Shown: positions 15,346 to 24,807 of the stretch, one piece after another
Layout of the letters: the number at the start of each line of letters is the position of its first letter
Numbering within the stretch: the first letter of the stretch is position 1
Origin: Candidatus Helarchaeota archaeon
GTDB taxonomy: Archaea > Asgardarchaeota > Lokiarchaeia > Helarchaeales > HEL-GB-A
Direction: 5' to 3'
Assembly (NCBI GenBank): GCA_016840125.1
Contig: JAEOSY010000013.1
Span: forward strand, 1 to 37,445
Length of the DNA: 37,445 nt
The notes under the pieces: model-generated
Databases searched by the model: none
Seen by the model: the letters and a program-made list of their open reading frames with translations, nothing else
What the model was told of the DNA's origin: nothing
Made by a program: the position numbers and the translations under genes

Positions 15346-18300
15346 AGTTAAACATATCCCGAGACTTGGGTTTTCGTTTCTTATAATAGATTACAATAAC
15401 AACCAATAAATCAGCAAGGATGATAACCACTGTGAGGGTGCTTTCAGGTCCTATAGGTGGTTCCCCGCCTCCATTTCCACCCGGTGTTCCATACCCCATT
15501 CCGGCACTAAAGATTGGAGAGACTTCAGGAATTGTCTGATTATCACGGAGTTGAGCGAACATGAATTTTGGCCAGGTTCCATCTGAGCTGAGGTTCCATG
15601 CTACATCCTGCTGGTATGTGACCCAAGTTGTATTCTCCAAGGCACTGAGATTATTTGTGAGCCGCATTTCTGTTGCGTTAAAGGCATTAGAAAGAGTTCC
15701 ATCGTTTTCAACCTGATAGATTGTTAAGCTTACATTGGTCATTTTTGTTAATTTTGTTCCATTATTGATTATCAAACAGCCCTCTGGGGCTAGCACATTA
15801 TCTTTGGGCATTATTTCGTAGGCACGACTCAACCCTGTTTTCCCATTTGCGAGTGATTGGGCGGCGAACCGATAATAATAGGTGTTATAATTTATAACGG
15901 CTGGATCCGTGAAGTTGATAGTGAAAGGTCCGTTGAAAATCGGAGCTCCATAGTTAAAAACTGGGGTAGATGACCGGAAGACCGTGAGATTGTCATAATC
16001 TGATGGATTTGCGCTTATCAAGAAGGAAACTGTCCAATTCCCGGGATATGTGCGGATATTTGGAAATTTATCAATGGTATCATCTCTGGGATGTAATGGT
16101 TGCTGCCCTTTACTGATTTCTGATCCATCACCCTGACCACCTTCATCCGTATCGCCCTTGAGAGGATGGGTGCCATAAAAGAATTCATCCTCATTCATTA
16201 ACTCATCTCTGTCTGGATCTCCCAAAGCACCATCCTCCCCAACTGCGCTCGAGGCGTTCAAGCCATGAAATTTTTCCCATTTGTTGGGTAAACCGTCAAG
16301 ATCTGTATCATAATTCAAGGGTTCAGTATCTTTAAACACATGAAATGCGCCCGTTTTCAACCGGGTAAAGGGACCATACGGGCCTGAGACCCCTGTTGCG
16401 TTTATTAAAAATGAATAGGTTCCGTTTTCGGAGGTCTGCGTAAAATAATTCCCATAAATCCCATCGTTCGGAGCCCCATCGCCATGTCCGCCATCATCAA
16501 GTAACGGCATTAGGAATTTAGTTAAATTAGATTTATACCCAGGTGGTGTTGTTTCCATCCAGACATCCGCATTACGGATCGGTTGGGTATCGGATAAACT
16601 TACCATTATTGGGATGCGATCTCCAATATGATGCGCTTTTCCCCATTCCGACGATACGGATCCAATAGGGGGGGCCATAACCCGCATTGTGATCATCCCA
16701 TGTTCCGCGCCCTCAATGAAGTAGTTTAGGGACGCTACCGGGGAGATATTCACTCTCCAAGGACCAAAATCAGGATTAGATATGCGATATAATTTATGAC
16801 CCATCCCTGCTGCATCATATTCTCGCGTCTGAGAAATAGTAGTCCCATTAGGGGATTCTAATGTTATAGTTGGAGTTGCCGAGGAGTTATAATTCACCAC
16901 AATTTCTATCATATCGGCCTCATTTCCAACTGGTATAAGGAAGGAACTATTTCCTGTAACATTTCCCCTGGCTTGATAGAACCGCTGTAAATTCCGAACA
17001 GTCCCCACAATGGACCGGTAGATTTCGGCTAAATCATTTGGAATATCACCACTCGAGGGATCGAAGCAAAAATGATAGCTGCCACCTGTATCTGCCGCTA
17101 AATCCTGCATCTTCGCATGGTCTGCATCGGACCCGATTGTAATTGCATGCACTTTAGTGGCATTCCCTTGAAGCATGGGTTTGACATCCGCAATCGAAGG
17201 CATCCTGTTTTCCAGCCCGTCTGATAGTAGAATAATTTCCTTCGAGTAATTTGCAATACCCCGTAATGTTAGTTCATCTTGCCCTTTCCATAGACCATCG
17301 CCAATTGACGTTTGACCAATTGCAGTTATTCCTTCTATAGCAGTTATGGCGTTAGACCGGTTAGTAGAATCTAATTTTGTCAGTTGATGTAAAACAGTTG
17401 CTGAATTATTATACTTGACAACTGCCATTTGATCTCCACTGAGGTAACTATTTACATACAAAATGGCTGCATTCTGAGCTGCTAATAGTTTGTTATTTGT
17501 ACTCATGCTCGCAGAATGATCAATCACAACGGCATTATCAATATAGATCTCGCCATACTCGACCGAACTTAGTCGCAATGATGTCCCTATAGATGTACCA
17601 TCATTATCAACCAGATCCACCCTGAGCGCATATAGTCCATCAGCGGTTTGGTTTGGAGCTTGGATCTCAAGGAAATATTTTCCATAGACATCTACAGCCG
17701 ATACCACAGTTGCAGGCTCTAACCCAACCGTCGCACGAAAATTTTCGGTTGAAAACCCATGGATTGGGATTGTCATATCACTAACATCTACAACCGCCAC
17801 GAATTTTTCTGAGGCGTTATGGGGACCTGCCCGTGCTTTATACTGTAAGTTGGGGGTTTCGATTGTAACCTCGGGATCTGAATCCCAAACCCTATAGTCA
17901 CCCACCGCTGTATTAAAAAACTCATTATCTAACGTCACCACAATGAGCGCAATCTTGTCATAATTATCATTTACTATCGCCCGGCGAAAATTATTATTCG
18001 ACTCCACCGTGTAGGAATAGACCAGATCATTGCCCCGAATAGCCAATAAAGCATAAAATAGGGTATTTCCTATGGTTTCATTGATCTGAATTGTAACTGC
18101 ATTTACATCCGGGTCAAGACCGATCTCTTTATACTTACAAGCATAATTCATTAATTCAAAACTGCTTTGCCACGACCCACCTGAACTGAGATTTAAGATG
18201 GTTGGATCAATAAGGCTTGAATATGCTGCGGATCCATCCCCCGCGTTATCATCCACGTACTTCCATTCCGATGGGACTGTGGAATCCGCCAAATCTTTGG

Positions 18301-19225
18301 CATAATTCGCAACGCAAAAATTTTCAAACACGTCATCAAAAGTGGTCCCCGGACTTAAGCTGTTTAACGCTTTATTGAGCATGGTAATCCCATCTTGGCC
18401 TACCGGGTTCACCGCGGTATCCCAGAAGGTAGTCAAGGCATCAATCCCATAATCAGCATCCGTCTTATCCGCCCCAAATTGCTCCAAATAGTAATTCCAG
18501 AAAAGACAAGCCGCGTAGGATAGCTGGGTTAGGTCAATATCGGTACTTGATTCTAGGTAGCCATTTAATTCTCTCAAATAGCTGGTCCCAAGTTCGGTAC
18601 CATCTGCGTGATCTAGCCAATCAGAGAGTTTATCCTGAAGCATACGGGCCTGTCCTTCAATAACCCAATCTTTTGGGGGATCACCGGGATGTCTAAATTG
18701 TGTTAGATGGAACATTTCATGACCTGCCACTTTTTTTGGCTCTGCATAGTTAAAATAATCGGGATCTGTATGAGCTAAGTATTGTGGCAGAAATTGTAAC
18801 GTGAAATTTTCATCACCCCAGCAGACTGCCATACCATTATATCCTGTTGTGTCCGGTATCCATACCTCCACCGGCGGCTCATACCCCCCTTCCATTGGAT
18901 CAGGCAAGCTCCATCTGGTTGTAAGTTGATAGTAGACTGCTTCCAAGAGATCTGCAAACTGCTCCACTTCCGCTTGCTCAGTATAGAGATCATTCCAAAT
19001 CATGTAAAACCGCCCATAATCTGAGAGAAATGGAAGCTGCCAAGCACTAGTCTTGAGGTTATTTGATGATGAATTTTGCGATTCAACGGTGGAAATCGGT
19101 ATAACTCCATTACTAAATAAACTCATGAGAAAAATTAAACTGAATATACCACAAATTAAAATATTTCTAGGTTTTCTGCTTACAGAATTTCCCATCTTTC
19201 TCAAACTCCGATTTTTCATCCTCAT
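15332..19225 (-). CDS. giant surface protein: HExxH peptidase-like, VWA and Ca-binding repeats (CLCA-like layout)
   Basis: 1297 residues. Signal/anchor helix 20-42. About 60-320 is a metallopeptidase-like domain with H169-E-M-F-H173 and a later Glu in WVIEGQA (E190), a gluzincin pattern. A beta region follows to 550. The VWA domain at 562-740 has a complete MIDAS: D569-H-S571-A-S573, T639 and D669. At about 755-850 is a beta-sheet domain, and at 855-965 a beta-sandwich with LDDGGHGDGAPNDGIYG. About 972-1050 holds Asp-rich calcium loops (DTDLDGLPNKWE, GDPDRDELMNEDE). A last beta domain precedes a membrane helix at 1262-1280 and a basic tail. HExxH-VWA-beta order resembles CLCA proteins, which self-cleave. 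ATG 19219 has better Shine-Dalgarno spacing. The end overlaps the corrinoid gene by 14 bases. Confidence 0.85.
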   Translation of the reverse strand: MRMKNRSLRKMGNSVSRKPRNILICGIFSLIFLMSLFSNGVIPISTVESQNSSSNNLKTSAWQLPFLSDYGRFYMIWNDLYTEQAEVEQFADLLEAVYYQLTTRWSLPDPMEGGYEPPVEVWIPDTTGYNGMAVCWGDENFTLQFLPQYLAHTDPDYFNYAEPKKVAGHEMFHLTQFRHPGDPPKDWVIEGQARMLQDKLSDWLDHADGTELGTSYLRELNGYLESSTDIDLTQLSYAACLFWNYYLEQFGADKTDADYGIDALTTFWDTAVNPVGQDGITMLNKALNSLSPGTTFDDVFENFCVANYAKDLADSTVPSEWKYVDDNAGDGSAAYSSLIDPTILNLSSGGSWQSSFELMNYACKYKEIGLDPDVNAVTIQINETIGNTLFYALLAIRGNDLVYSYTVESNNNFRRAIVNDNYDKIALIVVTLDNEFFNTAVGDYRVWDSDPEVTIETPNLQYKARAGPHNASEKFVAVVDVSDMTIPIHGFSTENFRATVGLEPATVVSAVDVYGKYFLEIQAPNQTADGLYALRVDLVDNDGTSIGTSLRLSSVEYGEIYIDNAVVIDHSASMSTNNKLLAAQNAAILYVNSYLSGDQMAVVKYNNSATVLHQLTKLDSTNRSNAITAIEGITAIGQTSIGDGLWKGQDELTLRGIANYSKEIILLSDGLENRMPSIADVKPMLQGNATKVHAITIGSDADHAKMQDLAADTGGSYHFCFDPSSGDIPNDLAEIYRSIVGTVRNLQRFYQARGNVTGNSSFLIPVGNEADMIEIVVNYNSSATPTITLESPNGTTISQTREYDAAGMGHKLYRISNPDFGPWRVNISPVASLNYFIEGAEHGMITMRVMAPPIGSVSSEWGKAHHIGDRIPIMVSLSDTQPIRNADVWMETTPPGYKSNLTKFLMPLLDDGGHGDGAPNDGIYGNYFTQTSENGTYSFLINATGVSGPYGPFTRLKTGAFHVFKDTEPLNYDTDLDGLPNKWEKFHGLNASSAVGEDGALGDPDRDELMNEDEFFYGTHPLKGDTDEGGQGDGSEISKGQQPLHPRDDTIDKFPNIRTYPGNWTVSFLISANPSDYDNLTVFRSSTPVFNYGAPIFNGPFTINFTDPAVINYNTYYYRFAAQSLANGKTGLSRAYEIMPKDNVLAPEGCLIINNGTKLTKMTNVSLTIYQVENDGTLSNAFNATEMRLTNNLSALENTTWVTYQQDVAWNLSSDGTWPKFMFAQLRDNQTIPEVSPIFSAGMGYGTPGGNGGGEPPIGPESTLTVVIILADLLVVIVIYYKKRKPKSRDMFNYVIN

Positions 19226-19511
19226 TTCCTTCTGGTCTATTAAATAATGTTATTAAATAAAATACAACTAGTACTTTAACTTAGTTTACAAGTAATCATT
19301 TATCATTATTTTAGTAGATTTCTAATTAAATCAAAATTCTTTTTTTTCTCCTTTTATAATCAAGGAGTTTTCGAGGAAATTTTTTATCTTTCAATACTAA
19401 TCAAGTGGAAATAAGCGGTTATCGAGTTATTGTGATGGGATTCAAGTCGCTGAAATGGTAAAATGTCATAAACGCTGGATTCCGATCGTTTTTTTATATT
19501 ATGCCCACAAC

Positions 19512-19519
19512 TTTAAATA
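19512..19519 (+). promoter_or_regulatory. TATA-like box upstream of the zinc protein
   Basis: TTTAAATA, a good archaeal TATA core, lies 130 bases before the ATG at 19649. If it is used, the leader is about 100 bases and would carry both palindromes. Confidence 0.3.
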
Positions 19520-19574
19520 GATTATTTTTAACTTTATGATCAGTATAATAGGTAAATTTCTTCTTTTAGAGGTT

Positions 19575-19589
19575 AAAACTTCTAGTTTT
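19575..19589. repeat. short inverted repeat
   Basis: AAAACT and AGTTTT are separated by TCT. This is a small hairpin or binding site in the leader of the zinc-protein gene. Confidence 0.3.
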
Positions 19590-19603
19590 AGAATTTTAGG
19601 TAT

Positions 19604-19619
19604 CTAAATTGAAATTTAG
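19604..19619. promoter_or_regulatory. 16-base near-perfect palindrome, possible operator
   Basis: CTAAATTGAAATTTAG has 7-base arms with a two-base centre, ending 29 bases before the zinc-protein start. This is a position suited to a repressor site. Confidence 0.35.
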
Positions 19620-19648
19620 TTTTTATAACTAACCAAATGGTGAATGAT

Positions 19649-19801
19649 ATGAGTGGTAGACGCGACGATCGTGGTCGAGAATTGCATAAAGTAACTTGCG
19701 CTGATTGTGGGCAAGAAACTGAAGTGCCCTTTAAGCCCGATGGGTCAAGACCTGTGTATTGCAGGGATTGTTATGCAAAACGAAAACCCCGGCGATATTA
19801 A
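19649..19801 (+). CDS. small CxxC-x17-CxxC zinc-binding protein
   Basis: A 50-residue basic protein with one zinc knuckle: C17-A-D-C20, exactly 17 residues, then C38-R-D-C41. The sequence between (GQETEVPFKPDGSRPVY) matches the common CxxC-x17-CxxC domain of archaea and some bacteria. The tail is Arg/Lys-rich (AKRKPRRY) and the head Arg/Asp-rich, so nucleic-acid binding is likely. GGTGA five bases before ATG 19649 picks this start; ATG 19637 in the same frame would add four residues. It stands alone, flanked by a palindrome-rich leader and a T-rich terminator. Confidence 0.8.
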   Translation: MSGRRDDRGRELHKVTCADCGQETEVPFKPDGSRPVYCRDCYAKRKPRRY

Positions 19802-19824
19802 GACTAGAACCTAACTCCAGAGAA

Positions 19825-19890
19825 AAGGTAATTAATTTTTTAATTATTTTTCTCACCAAAATTTGGGTTCCACCCCTATTTTTTATTTTT
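19825..19890 (+). terminator. T-rich terminator of the zinc-protein gene
   Basis: TAATTAA and TTAATTA flank a T-run near 19830-19845. Further T-tracts follow at about 19879-19888, together a likely intrinsic terminator. Confidence 0.4.
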
Positions 19891-20056
19891 ACTAAAATGT
19901 AACACCCCTAATTTGATGAAATTTTTGTTTAATTCCAACCTATCAATCCTGTCGTAAAATAAGGCTTTCAAGAGATATACAGTCATAGTACCCACATAAT
20001 ATCCAAGAGGATTGAAATAGCAAATGGAACTTAGAATAACACCATTAGTAGCCAAT

Positions 20057-20070
20057 GTTTCAATTGAAAC
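20057..20070. promoter_or_regulatory. 14-base palindrome upstream of carAB copy 1
   Basis: GTTTCAATTGAAAC is a perfect palindrome, 130 bases before carA copy 1. A 13-of-14 match lies before carA copy 2 at 26368-26381. It is a candidate shared operator. Confidence 0.45.
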
Positions 20071-20200
20071 AGAACACTTATGACCAATTAGAGAAGAAAA
20101 GGTGTGAATTTAGTTGAAATTATCTTATGGTTTTCTTGCCAAGAAGTTGGTATATCACACAATTATTATGATTTTTCTCGATTTAATGCACAAGGATTGA

Positions 20201-21415
20201 ATGATTATGGAAGACGAACGAGTAGCAATATTAATGTTGAGTGATGGGACCTGTTTTGCAGGAACCGGTTTCGGTGCCGTAAAAAAAGTCCAAAAAAAGG
20301 TCCAAGGTGAGGTCGTATTCAATAGTACCATGGTAGGGTATCCTGGAATACTGACCGATCCCACTTATTATGGGCAAATTCTTCTTATGACCTATCCCTT
20401 AATAGGTAATATAGGCATTGCGGACCCTAATGCACGGGATGAATGGAATATCCCGCAATTCTTTGAATCTGATTATGATCATTACGCCCCGGGCCAGCAA
20501 ACCACACCGTATGAAACCCATCCGAATCCCCGCTTATTTAAAAATACGGGATTAGTTGTGTTTGAACTGTGTAAACAACCCTCCCACTGGAAAATGAAAA
20601 TGACTTTGGACGAGGCACTAAAGAAGCAAGGGGTCCCAGGGATCGAGGGAATTGATACTCGGGAACTCATGAAAAAATTTCGGGATGAGGGCGAAACTAC
20701 AGGAATTTTACAAGTTTTCGATGAAAATGAAGAGCCTGATATTGATCAATTAAAGAAGGAAGCTTCAAAAATCCCCAATCCAGGTGAAAAGAACTTTATA
20801 AAGGATATTTCCGTTAAAGAACCAATAGTATACCAACAAAAGAATGGGGCTCCGACAACAGTTTTAATTGATCTGGGTACCAAGATGAATATCATTAGGA
20901 GCCTTCTGAATCGAAATGTAACAGTCGTTCGTGTCCCATACAATTTTTCCATAGATCAGATTCTGGAATATAATCCTAATGGGGTGGTTATTTCCAATGG
21001 TCCTGGGAATCCAAACCATCCAGACTTAAAACCTACCATTGCAACGATTCAGGCGCTAGTCGAGAAAGACATTCCGTTATTGGGAATTTGTCTTGGGAAT
21101 CAGGTCTTTTCTCTAGCGATGGGTGCGAAACTTTATCGTATGAAATGCGGTCATCGGAGTCCAAATCAGACGTCTATGGATTTAGAAACCAAACGCTGTT
21201 ACCCTACTATTCAAAATCATGGATTCGCAATCGATAAGGACTCAATAGACAAAACCAACTTAAAATTATGGTTCAAAAATGTGAATGATAATACGATCGA
21301 AGGCGTTAAGCACAAAACAGCACGAGCCGTTTCCGTAGAATTCCATCCTGAATTGCAACCAGCTCCCATTGACGCGAAATATGTGTATGATCAATTTGTG
21401 GAGTTACTGAGGTGA
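20201..21415 (+). CDS. carA: carbamoyl-phosphate synthase small (glutaminase) subunit, copy 1
   Basis: 404 residues; it releases ammonia from glutamine for the large subunit. An N-terminal CarA domain (about 8-200) precedes the class I amidotransferase domain (about 218-404), with nucleophile C297 in LGICLGNQ and H382/E384 in EFHPE. The usual GHQ after the nucleophile reads GNQ. Between YPLIGN and LCKQPSHW lies a stretch about 25 residues longer than in bacteria, with WNIPQFFESD resembling the FES motif of eukaryotic CAD. GIEGIDTREL is conserved. AAGGA lies four bases before ATG 20201 and ten before ATG 20207, so either may be used. CarB copy 1 starts five bases after the stop. Confidence 0.93.
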   Translation: MIMEDERVAILMLSDGTCFAGTGFGAVKKVQKKVQGEVVFNSTMVGYPGILTDPTYYGQILLMTYPLIGNIGIADPNARDEWNIPQFFESDYDHYAPGQQTTPYETHPNPRLFKNTGLVVFELCKQPSHWKMKMTLDEALKKQGVPGIEGIDTRELMKKFRDEGETTGILQVFDENEEPDIDQLKKEASKIPNPGEKNFIKDISVKEPIVYQQKNGAPTTVLIDLGTKMNIIRSLLNRNVTVVRVPYNFSIDQILEYNPNGVVISNGPGNPNHPDLKPTIATIQALVEKDIPLLGICLGNQVFSLAMGAKLYRMKCGHRSPNQTSMDLETKRCYPTIQNHGFAIDKDSIDKTNLKLWFKNVNDNTIEGVKHKTARAVSVEFHPELQPAPIDAKYVYDQFVELLR

Positions 21416-21420
21416 ATTAA

Positions 21421-24400
21421 ATGGCACGATATGAGTGGATAAAAAAAGTATTAATTTTATCGTCAGGGGCGGTTAGGATCGGTCAGGCAGGCGAATTTGA
21501 TTACTCAGGAAGCCAATGTATTAAGGCCATGCGCGAAGAGGGTATTGAAACTGTTTTAATCAATCCAAACATCGCAACAATTCAAACTGATCCGAAACTT
21601 GCAGGGAAAGTCTATTTATTACCTCTTATTCCAAGTTTTATTGAAAAGGTTATTGAAAAAGAGCGACCTGATTCCGTTTTACTATCCTTTGGAGGACAAA
21701 CAGGTTTAAACTGTGGCGCACAATTAGCAGAACAGGGTATTCTTGAGAAATATAATATTAAAGTCCTGGGAACTCCTGTAAAGGCGATTCAGGATACTGA
21801 AGATCGGGAGCGTTTCAGGCAAGCTATGATGCGGGCAAACGTCAAAATCCCAGCGAGTAAAGTCGCGAACACCCTTGAAGAGGCGTTTGAAATTGCAAAA
21901 GAAATTGGCTTTCCCTTAATTATCCGTCCCGCCTTCACGCTCGGAGGCAAGGGTTCTGGCGTGGCTCGGAATAAAGAAGATTTCGAAAAAATTGTAAATG
22001 TGGGATTAACCCAGAGTATGATCCACCAAGTTCTAGTTGAAGAATATTTAGATCTCCCAAATTGGAAGGAAATTGAATACGAAGTCGTTCGTGACCGCGA
22101 TAATAGTTGCCTAATCGCATGCACTATGGAAAATATAGATCCAATGGGAATCCACACGGGTGATAGTATTGTGGCAGCCCCAGTTCAAACTCTAACTGCC
22201 TCAGAGAATGCTCGCTTATGTGATGCTTCCGTCCGTGTAATTCGCCAACTTGGGATCGTAGGTGAATGTAACATTCAATATGCGTTGCACGCCAAATCTG
22301 AAGAATTCCGCGCGATCGAAATTAATGCCCGCCTCTCACGGTCTAGTGCCTTGGCCTCCAAAGCCACAGGCTATCCATTAGCCTATATCGCAGCGAAACT
22401 CGCTATAGGCTACACGCTCCCTGAAATTGCAAACACTATCACCGGGACAACAACTAGTTGTTTTGAACCGACGCTCGACTATATGTGTGTTAAATTTCCG
22501 CGTTTTGATACGGTTAAATTCCGCGGTGAGGTGAGCCGGCGTATCGGTACGCAGATGAAGAGTGTCGGAGAGGTTATGGCAATTGGACGGACCCTTGAGG
22601 AAACTATCCAAAAAGCGATTCGCATGCTCGAAATAGGGAAGGTTGGATTAGTCGGGAATCCTGATGAAGAGATTGAGGAATCATTAGATAGTCTTAGAAA
22701 GGCAATAGCAGAGCCTACCGATGAGCGTCTATTTAAATTAGTGAAGGGGCTTAAAAAAGGGCTATCAGTTGATGAGGTCTACCAATTATCCGGGATCGAT
22801 CGGTGGTTCTTATATAAATTCAAGCATATTATAGACATCGAGAACCAATTAAAAGCGTTTAATATGCTAACCGATGAGAAAAAGTTAGCGAAGTTAATTC
22901 GAAAAGCTAAAGTCTATGGATTTTCAGATCAACAAATCGCCCAATGCCTCAAAATGGACGATTTAAGCATCCGGCGTATCCGTCAAAAAAATGGAATTGT
23001 ACCCGCCATAAAACAAATCGATACGATGGCTGCAGAATACCCTGCAAAACGAAATTATCTCTACGCCACCTACTGTGGTAATACTGACGATATTGAGTTC
23101 AAGAAGGTAGATAAAAAAATTATAGTCCTTGGTTCAGGGGTATATCGTATTGGAAGTAGTGTGGAGTTCGACTGGGGATCCGTTAATTTAGTTTGGGCTT
23201 TGAAGGAACTGAACATTGATGAAGTTATCATGATTAATTATAACCCTGAAACCGTCTCCACGGATTACGATATAAGCGATAAACTTTATTTTGAAGAGAT
23301 GACATTAGAACGGGTTCTTGACATTTACGAGAAAGAAAATCCCTATGGGATTGTCGTTTCTGTGGGCGGTCAAATACCAAATAATTTAGCCCCTCAGTTG
23401 ATGAAAGCTGGAGAATACTATAAAACGGTCCATGTCAATATTCTTGGGACGTTGGGACGAAATATTGACAAAGCGGAAGATAGAGCGAAATTCAGTAGTA
23501 TTTTGGATCAATTAAATATTGGCCAGCCCGAATGGAATGCTTTAAGTGATATGAAAGAGGCAGAAGCATTCGCAAATAAAGTGGGCTACCCTGTGTTGGT
23601 TCGCCCTAGTTATGTTCTCAGTGGCCAAGCCATGAACGTAGCGTATTCCAAAAAGCAGCTAATAAATTACCTTCAATACGCGGCGAGTGTCTCCAAAATA
23701 CATCCAGTCGTTATTACAAAATATATCGAGAACGCTCGGGAAGTTGAAGTGGATGGAATATCAGATGGCGAAGATGTTCTCATCGGTGCTGTTATCGAAC
23801 ATGTGGAAAATGCAGGCACCCACTCAGGAGATGCCTCTATGGTCATTCCACCCCAATCACTTGATTCAACGGTAATTTCCAAAATTGAGGATTATTCAAA
23901 ACAAATCGCTCGAGCTCTACAAATAAAGGGGCCTTTTAATGTGCAGTACATTGTAAAAGATAACAATGTGTCGGTCATAGAGTGTAATTTAAGGTCCAGC
24001 AGGTCGATGCCATACGTAACTAAAACCAAAGGTGTAAATTTAATAAAAATCGCAGCATCAGTGATGTTGGGGAAGAAATTAAGCGAGATAATGCCTAAAG
24101 GCATTCTCAAAACCTCTGATATCACCTACGCCTCTACTAAGATCCCTCAATTTTCTTTTATGCGACTCACAGGGGCAGATCCTATCTTGGGTGTGGAAAT
24201 GGTTTCGACAGGAGAGGTTGCCTGTATAGGTGAAGACTTTTATGAGGCACTTCTAAAAGGTCTTCTCGCGGCTGAGTTTGATGTCCCGCTAAACGGTGGC
24301 AATGTCTTAATTACAGTTGGGGGTAAACTCAAAGAGTCCGTTGTTCCGCTGGCCATAAAACTAGACAAACTGGGATATAAAATATTTGCAACTGCCCATA

Positions 24401-24738
24401 CCGCTGATGTATTCACAAAGAACAATATTCCCGCCATAACGCTTCATAAAATAAAGGATCCCTCACTAAAGCCAAATATTCTAGATTATCTTCTCGAACA
24501 GAAGATAGATTTAGTCATAAATATTCCCTCATCACAAACTTTGGAAAAAATGGTCGATATACTTGAGGACGAGTATGAAATTCGCCGGAGAGCTGTTGAA
24601 TTCAACGTTCCTGTCATTACCAACTTGGAGTTTGCGAATGCTTTAGTGATCGCCCTTGAAAAATCACAACGAAGAGAATTTACTTATACTGGTTTACATG
24701 AATATTTGTCGAAGTTACCCTTCAGATACGGAATTTAA
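21421..24738 (+). CDS. carB: carbamoyl-phosphate synthase large subunit, copy 1
   Basis: 1105 residues, the normal full length, making carbamoyl phosphate from bicarbonate, ammonia and two ATP. The order is: first preATP-grasp (RIGQAGEFDYSGSQ, NPNIATIQT), first ATP-grasp (about 130-400, with LGGKGSGVA and NARLSRSSALASKATGYPLA), oligomerisation region (about 410-550), second preATP-grasp (YRIGSSVEFDW, NPETVSTDYD), second ATP-grasp (about 675-870, with RPSYVLSGQAMNVAY and NLRSSRSMPYV), then the MGS-like allosteric domain (about 955-1105). NPNIATIQT and NARLSRSSALASKATGYPL are the forms I recall from eukaryotic CAD and Bacteroidota rather than E. coli-type CarB. It pairs with carA copy 1. It should feed pyrimidine or arginine synthesis; no other pathway gene is in the window. 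Confidence 0.95.
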   Translation: MARYEWIKKVLILSSGAVRIGQAGEFDYSGSQCIKAMREEGIETVLINPNIATIQTDPKLAGKVYLLPLIPSFIEKVIEKERPDSVLLSFGGQTGLNCGAQLAEQGILEKYNIKVLGTPVKAIQDTEDRERFRQAMMRANVKIPASKVANTLEEAFEIAKEIGFPLIIRPAFTLGGKGSGVARNKEDFEKIVNVGLTQSMIHQVLVEEYLDLPNWKEIEYEVVRDRDNSCLIACTMENIDPMGIHTGDSIVAAPVQTLTASENARLCDASVRVIRQLGIVGECNIQYALHAKSEEFRAIEINARLSRSSALASKATGYPLAYIAAKLAIGYTLPEIANTITGTTTSCFEPTLDYMCVKFPRFDTVKFRGEVSRRIGTQMKSVGEVMAIGRTLEETIQKAIRMLEIGKVGLVGNPDEEIEESLDSLRKAIAEPTDERLFKLVKGLKKGLSVDEVYQLSGIDRWFLYKFKHIIDIENQLKAFNMLTDEKKLAKLIRKAKVYGFSDQQIAQCLKMDDLSIRRIRQKNGIVPAIKQIDTMAAEYPAKRNYLYATYCGNTDDIEFKKVDKKIIVLGSGVYRIGSSVEFDWGSVNLVWALKELNIDEVIMINYNPETVSTDYDISDKLYFEEMTLERVLDIYEKENPYGIVVSVGGQIPNNLAPQLMKAGEYYKTVHVNILGTLGRNIDKAEDRAKFSSILDQLNIGQPEWNALSDMKEAEAFANKVGYPVLVRPSYVLSGQAMNVAYSKKQLINYLQYAASVSKIHPVVITKYIENAREVEVDGISDGEDVLIGAVIEHVENAGTHSGDASMVIPPQSLDSTVISKIEDYSKQIARALQIKGPFNVQYIVKDNNVSVIECNLRSSRSMPYVTKTKGVNLIKIAASVMLGKKLSEIMPKGILKTSDITYASTKIPQFSFMRLTGADPILGVEMVSTGEVACIGEDFYEALLKGLLAAEFDVPLNGGNVLITVGGKLKESVVPLAIKLDKLGYKIFATAHTADVFTKNNIPAITLHKIKDPSLKPNILDYLLEQKIDLVINIPSSQTLEKMVDILEDEYEIRRRAVEFNVPVITNLEFANALVIALEKSQRREFTYTGLHEYLSKLPFRYGI

Positions 24739-24741
24739 TTT

Positions 24742-24769
24742 TATAATGCAATCAATTTTGCGCATTATA
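24742..24769 (+). terminator. hairpin after carB copy 1
   Basis: TATAATGC and GCATTATA form a perfect 8-bp stem around a 12-base loop, starting three bases after the carB stop and followed by AT-rich sequence. It is a terminator or processing hairpin before the next gene. Confidence 0.45.
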
Positions 24770-24807
24770 TCTAAAATTTTATAAATTATAGGGGGTTTTT
24801 TAAAAGT

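Larger units (their letters stand above)
19226..19648. other. intergenic promoter region between divergent genes
   Basis: 423 bases with no credible gene. It is AT-rich and must hold the promoter of the minus-strand surface-protein operon (AT-rich up to about 19330) and that of the zinc-protein gene (plus strand). It contains two short palindromes, listed separately. Confidence 0.5.
19802..20200. other. non-coding region upstream of the first carAB
   Basis: 399 bases. It starts with the terminator of the zinc-protein gene, then AT-rich sequence without a convincing gene. A possible 19-residue peptide at about 20024-20083 is too weak to call. It carries a perfect 14-base palindrome at 20057-20070. 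Confidence 0.45.

Noticed and set aside
20024..20083. 19-codon frame upstream of carA copy 1
   Set aside because: Too short, with only a weak upstream purine run, and it contains the shared palindrome, which explains the sequence better as regulatory DNA.
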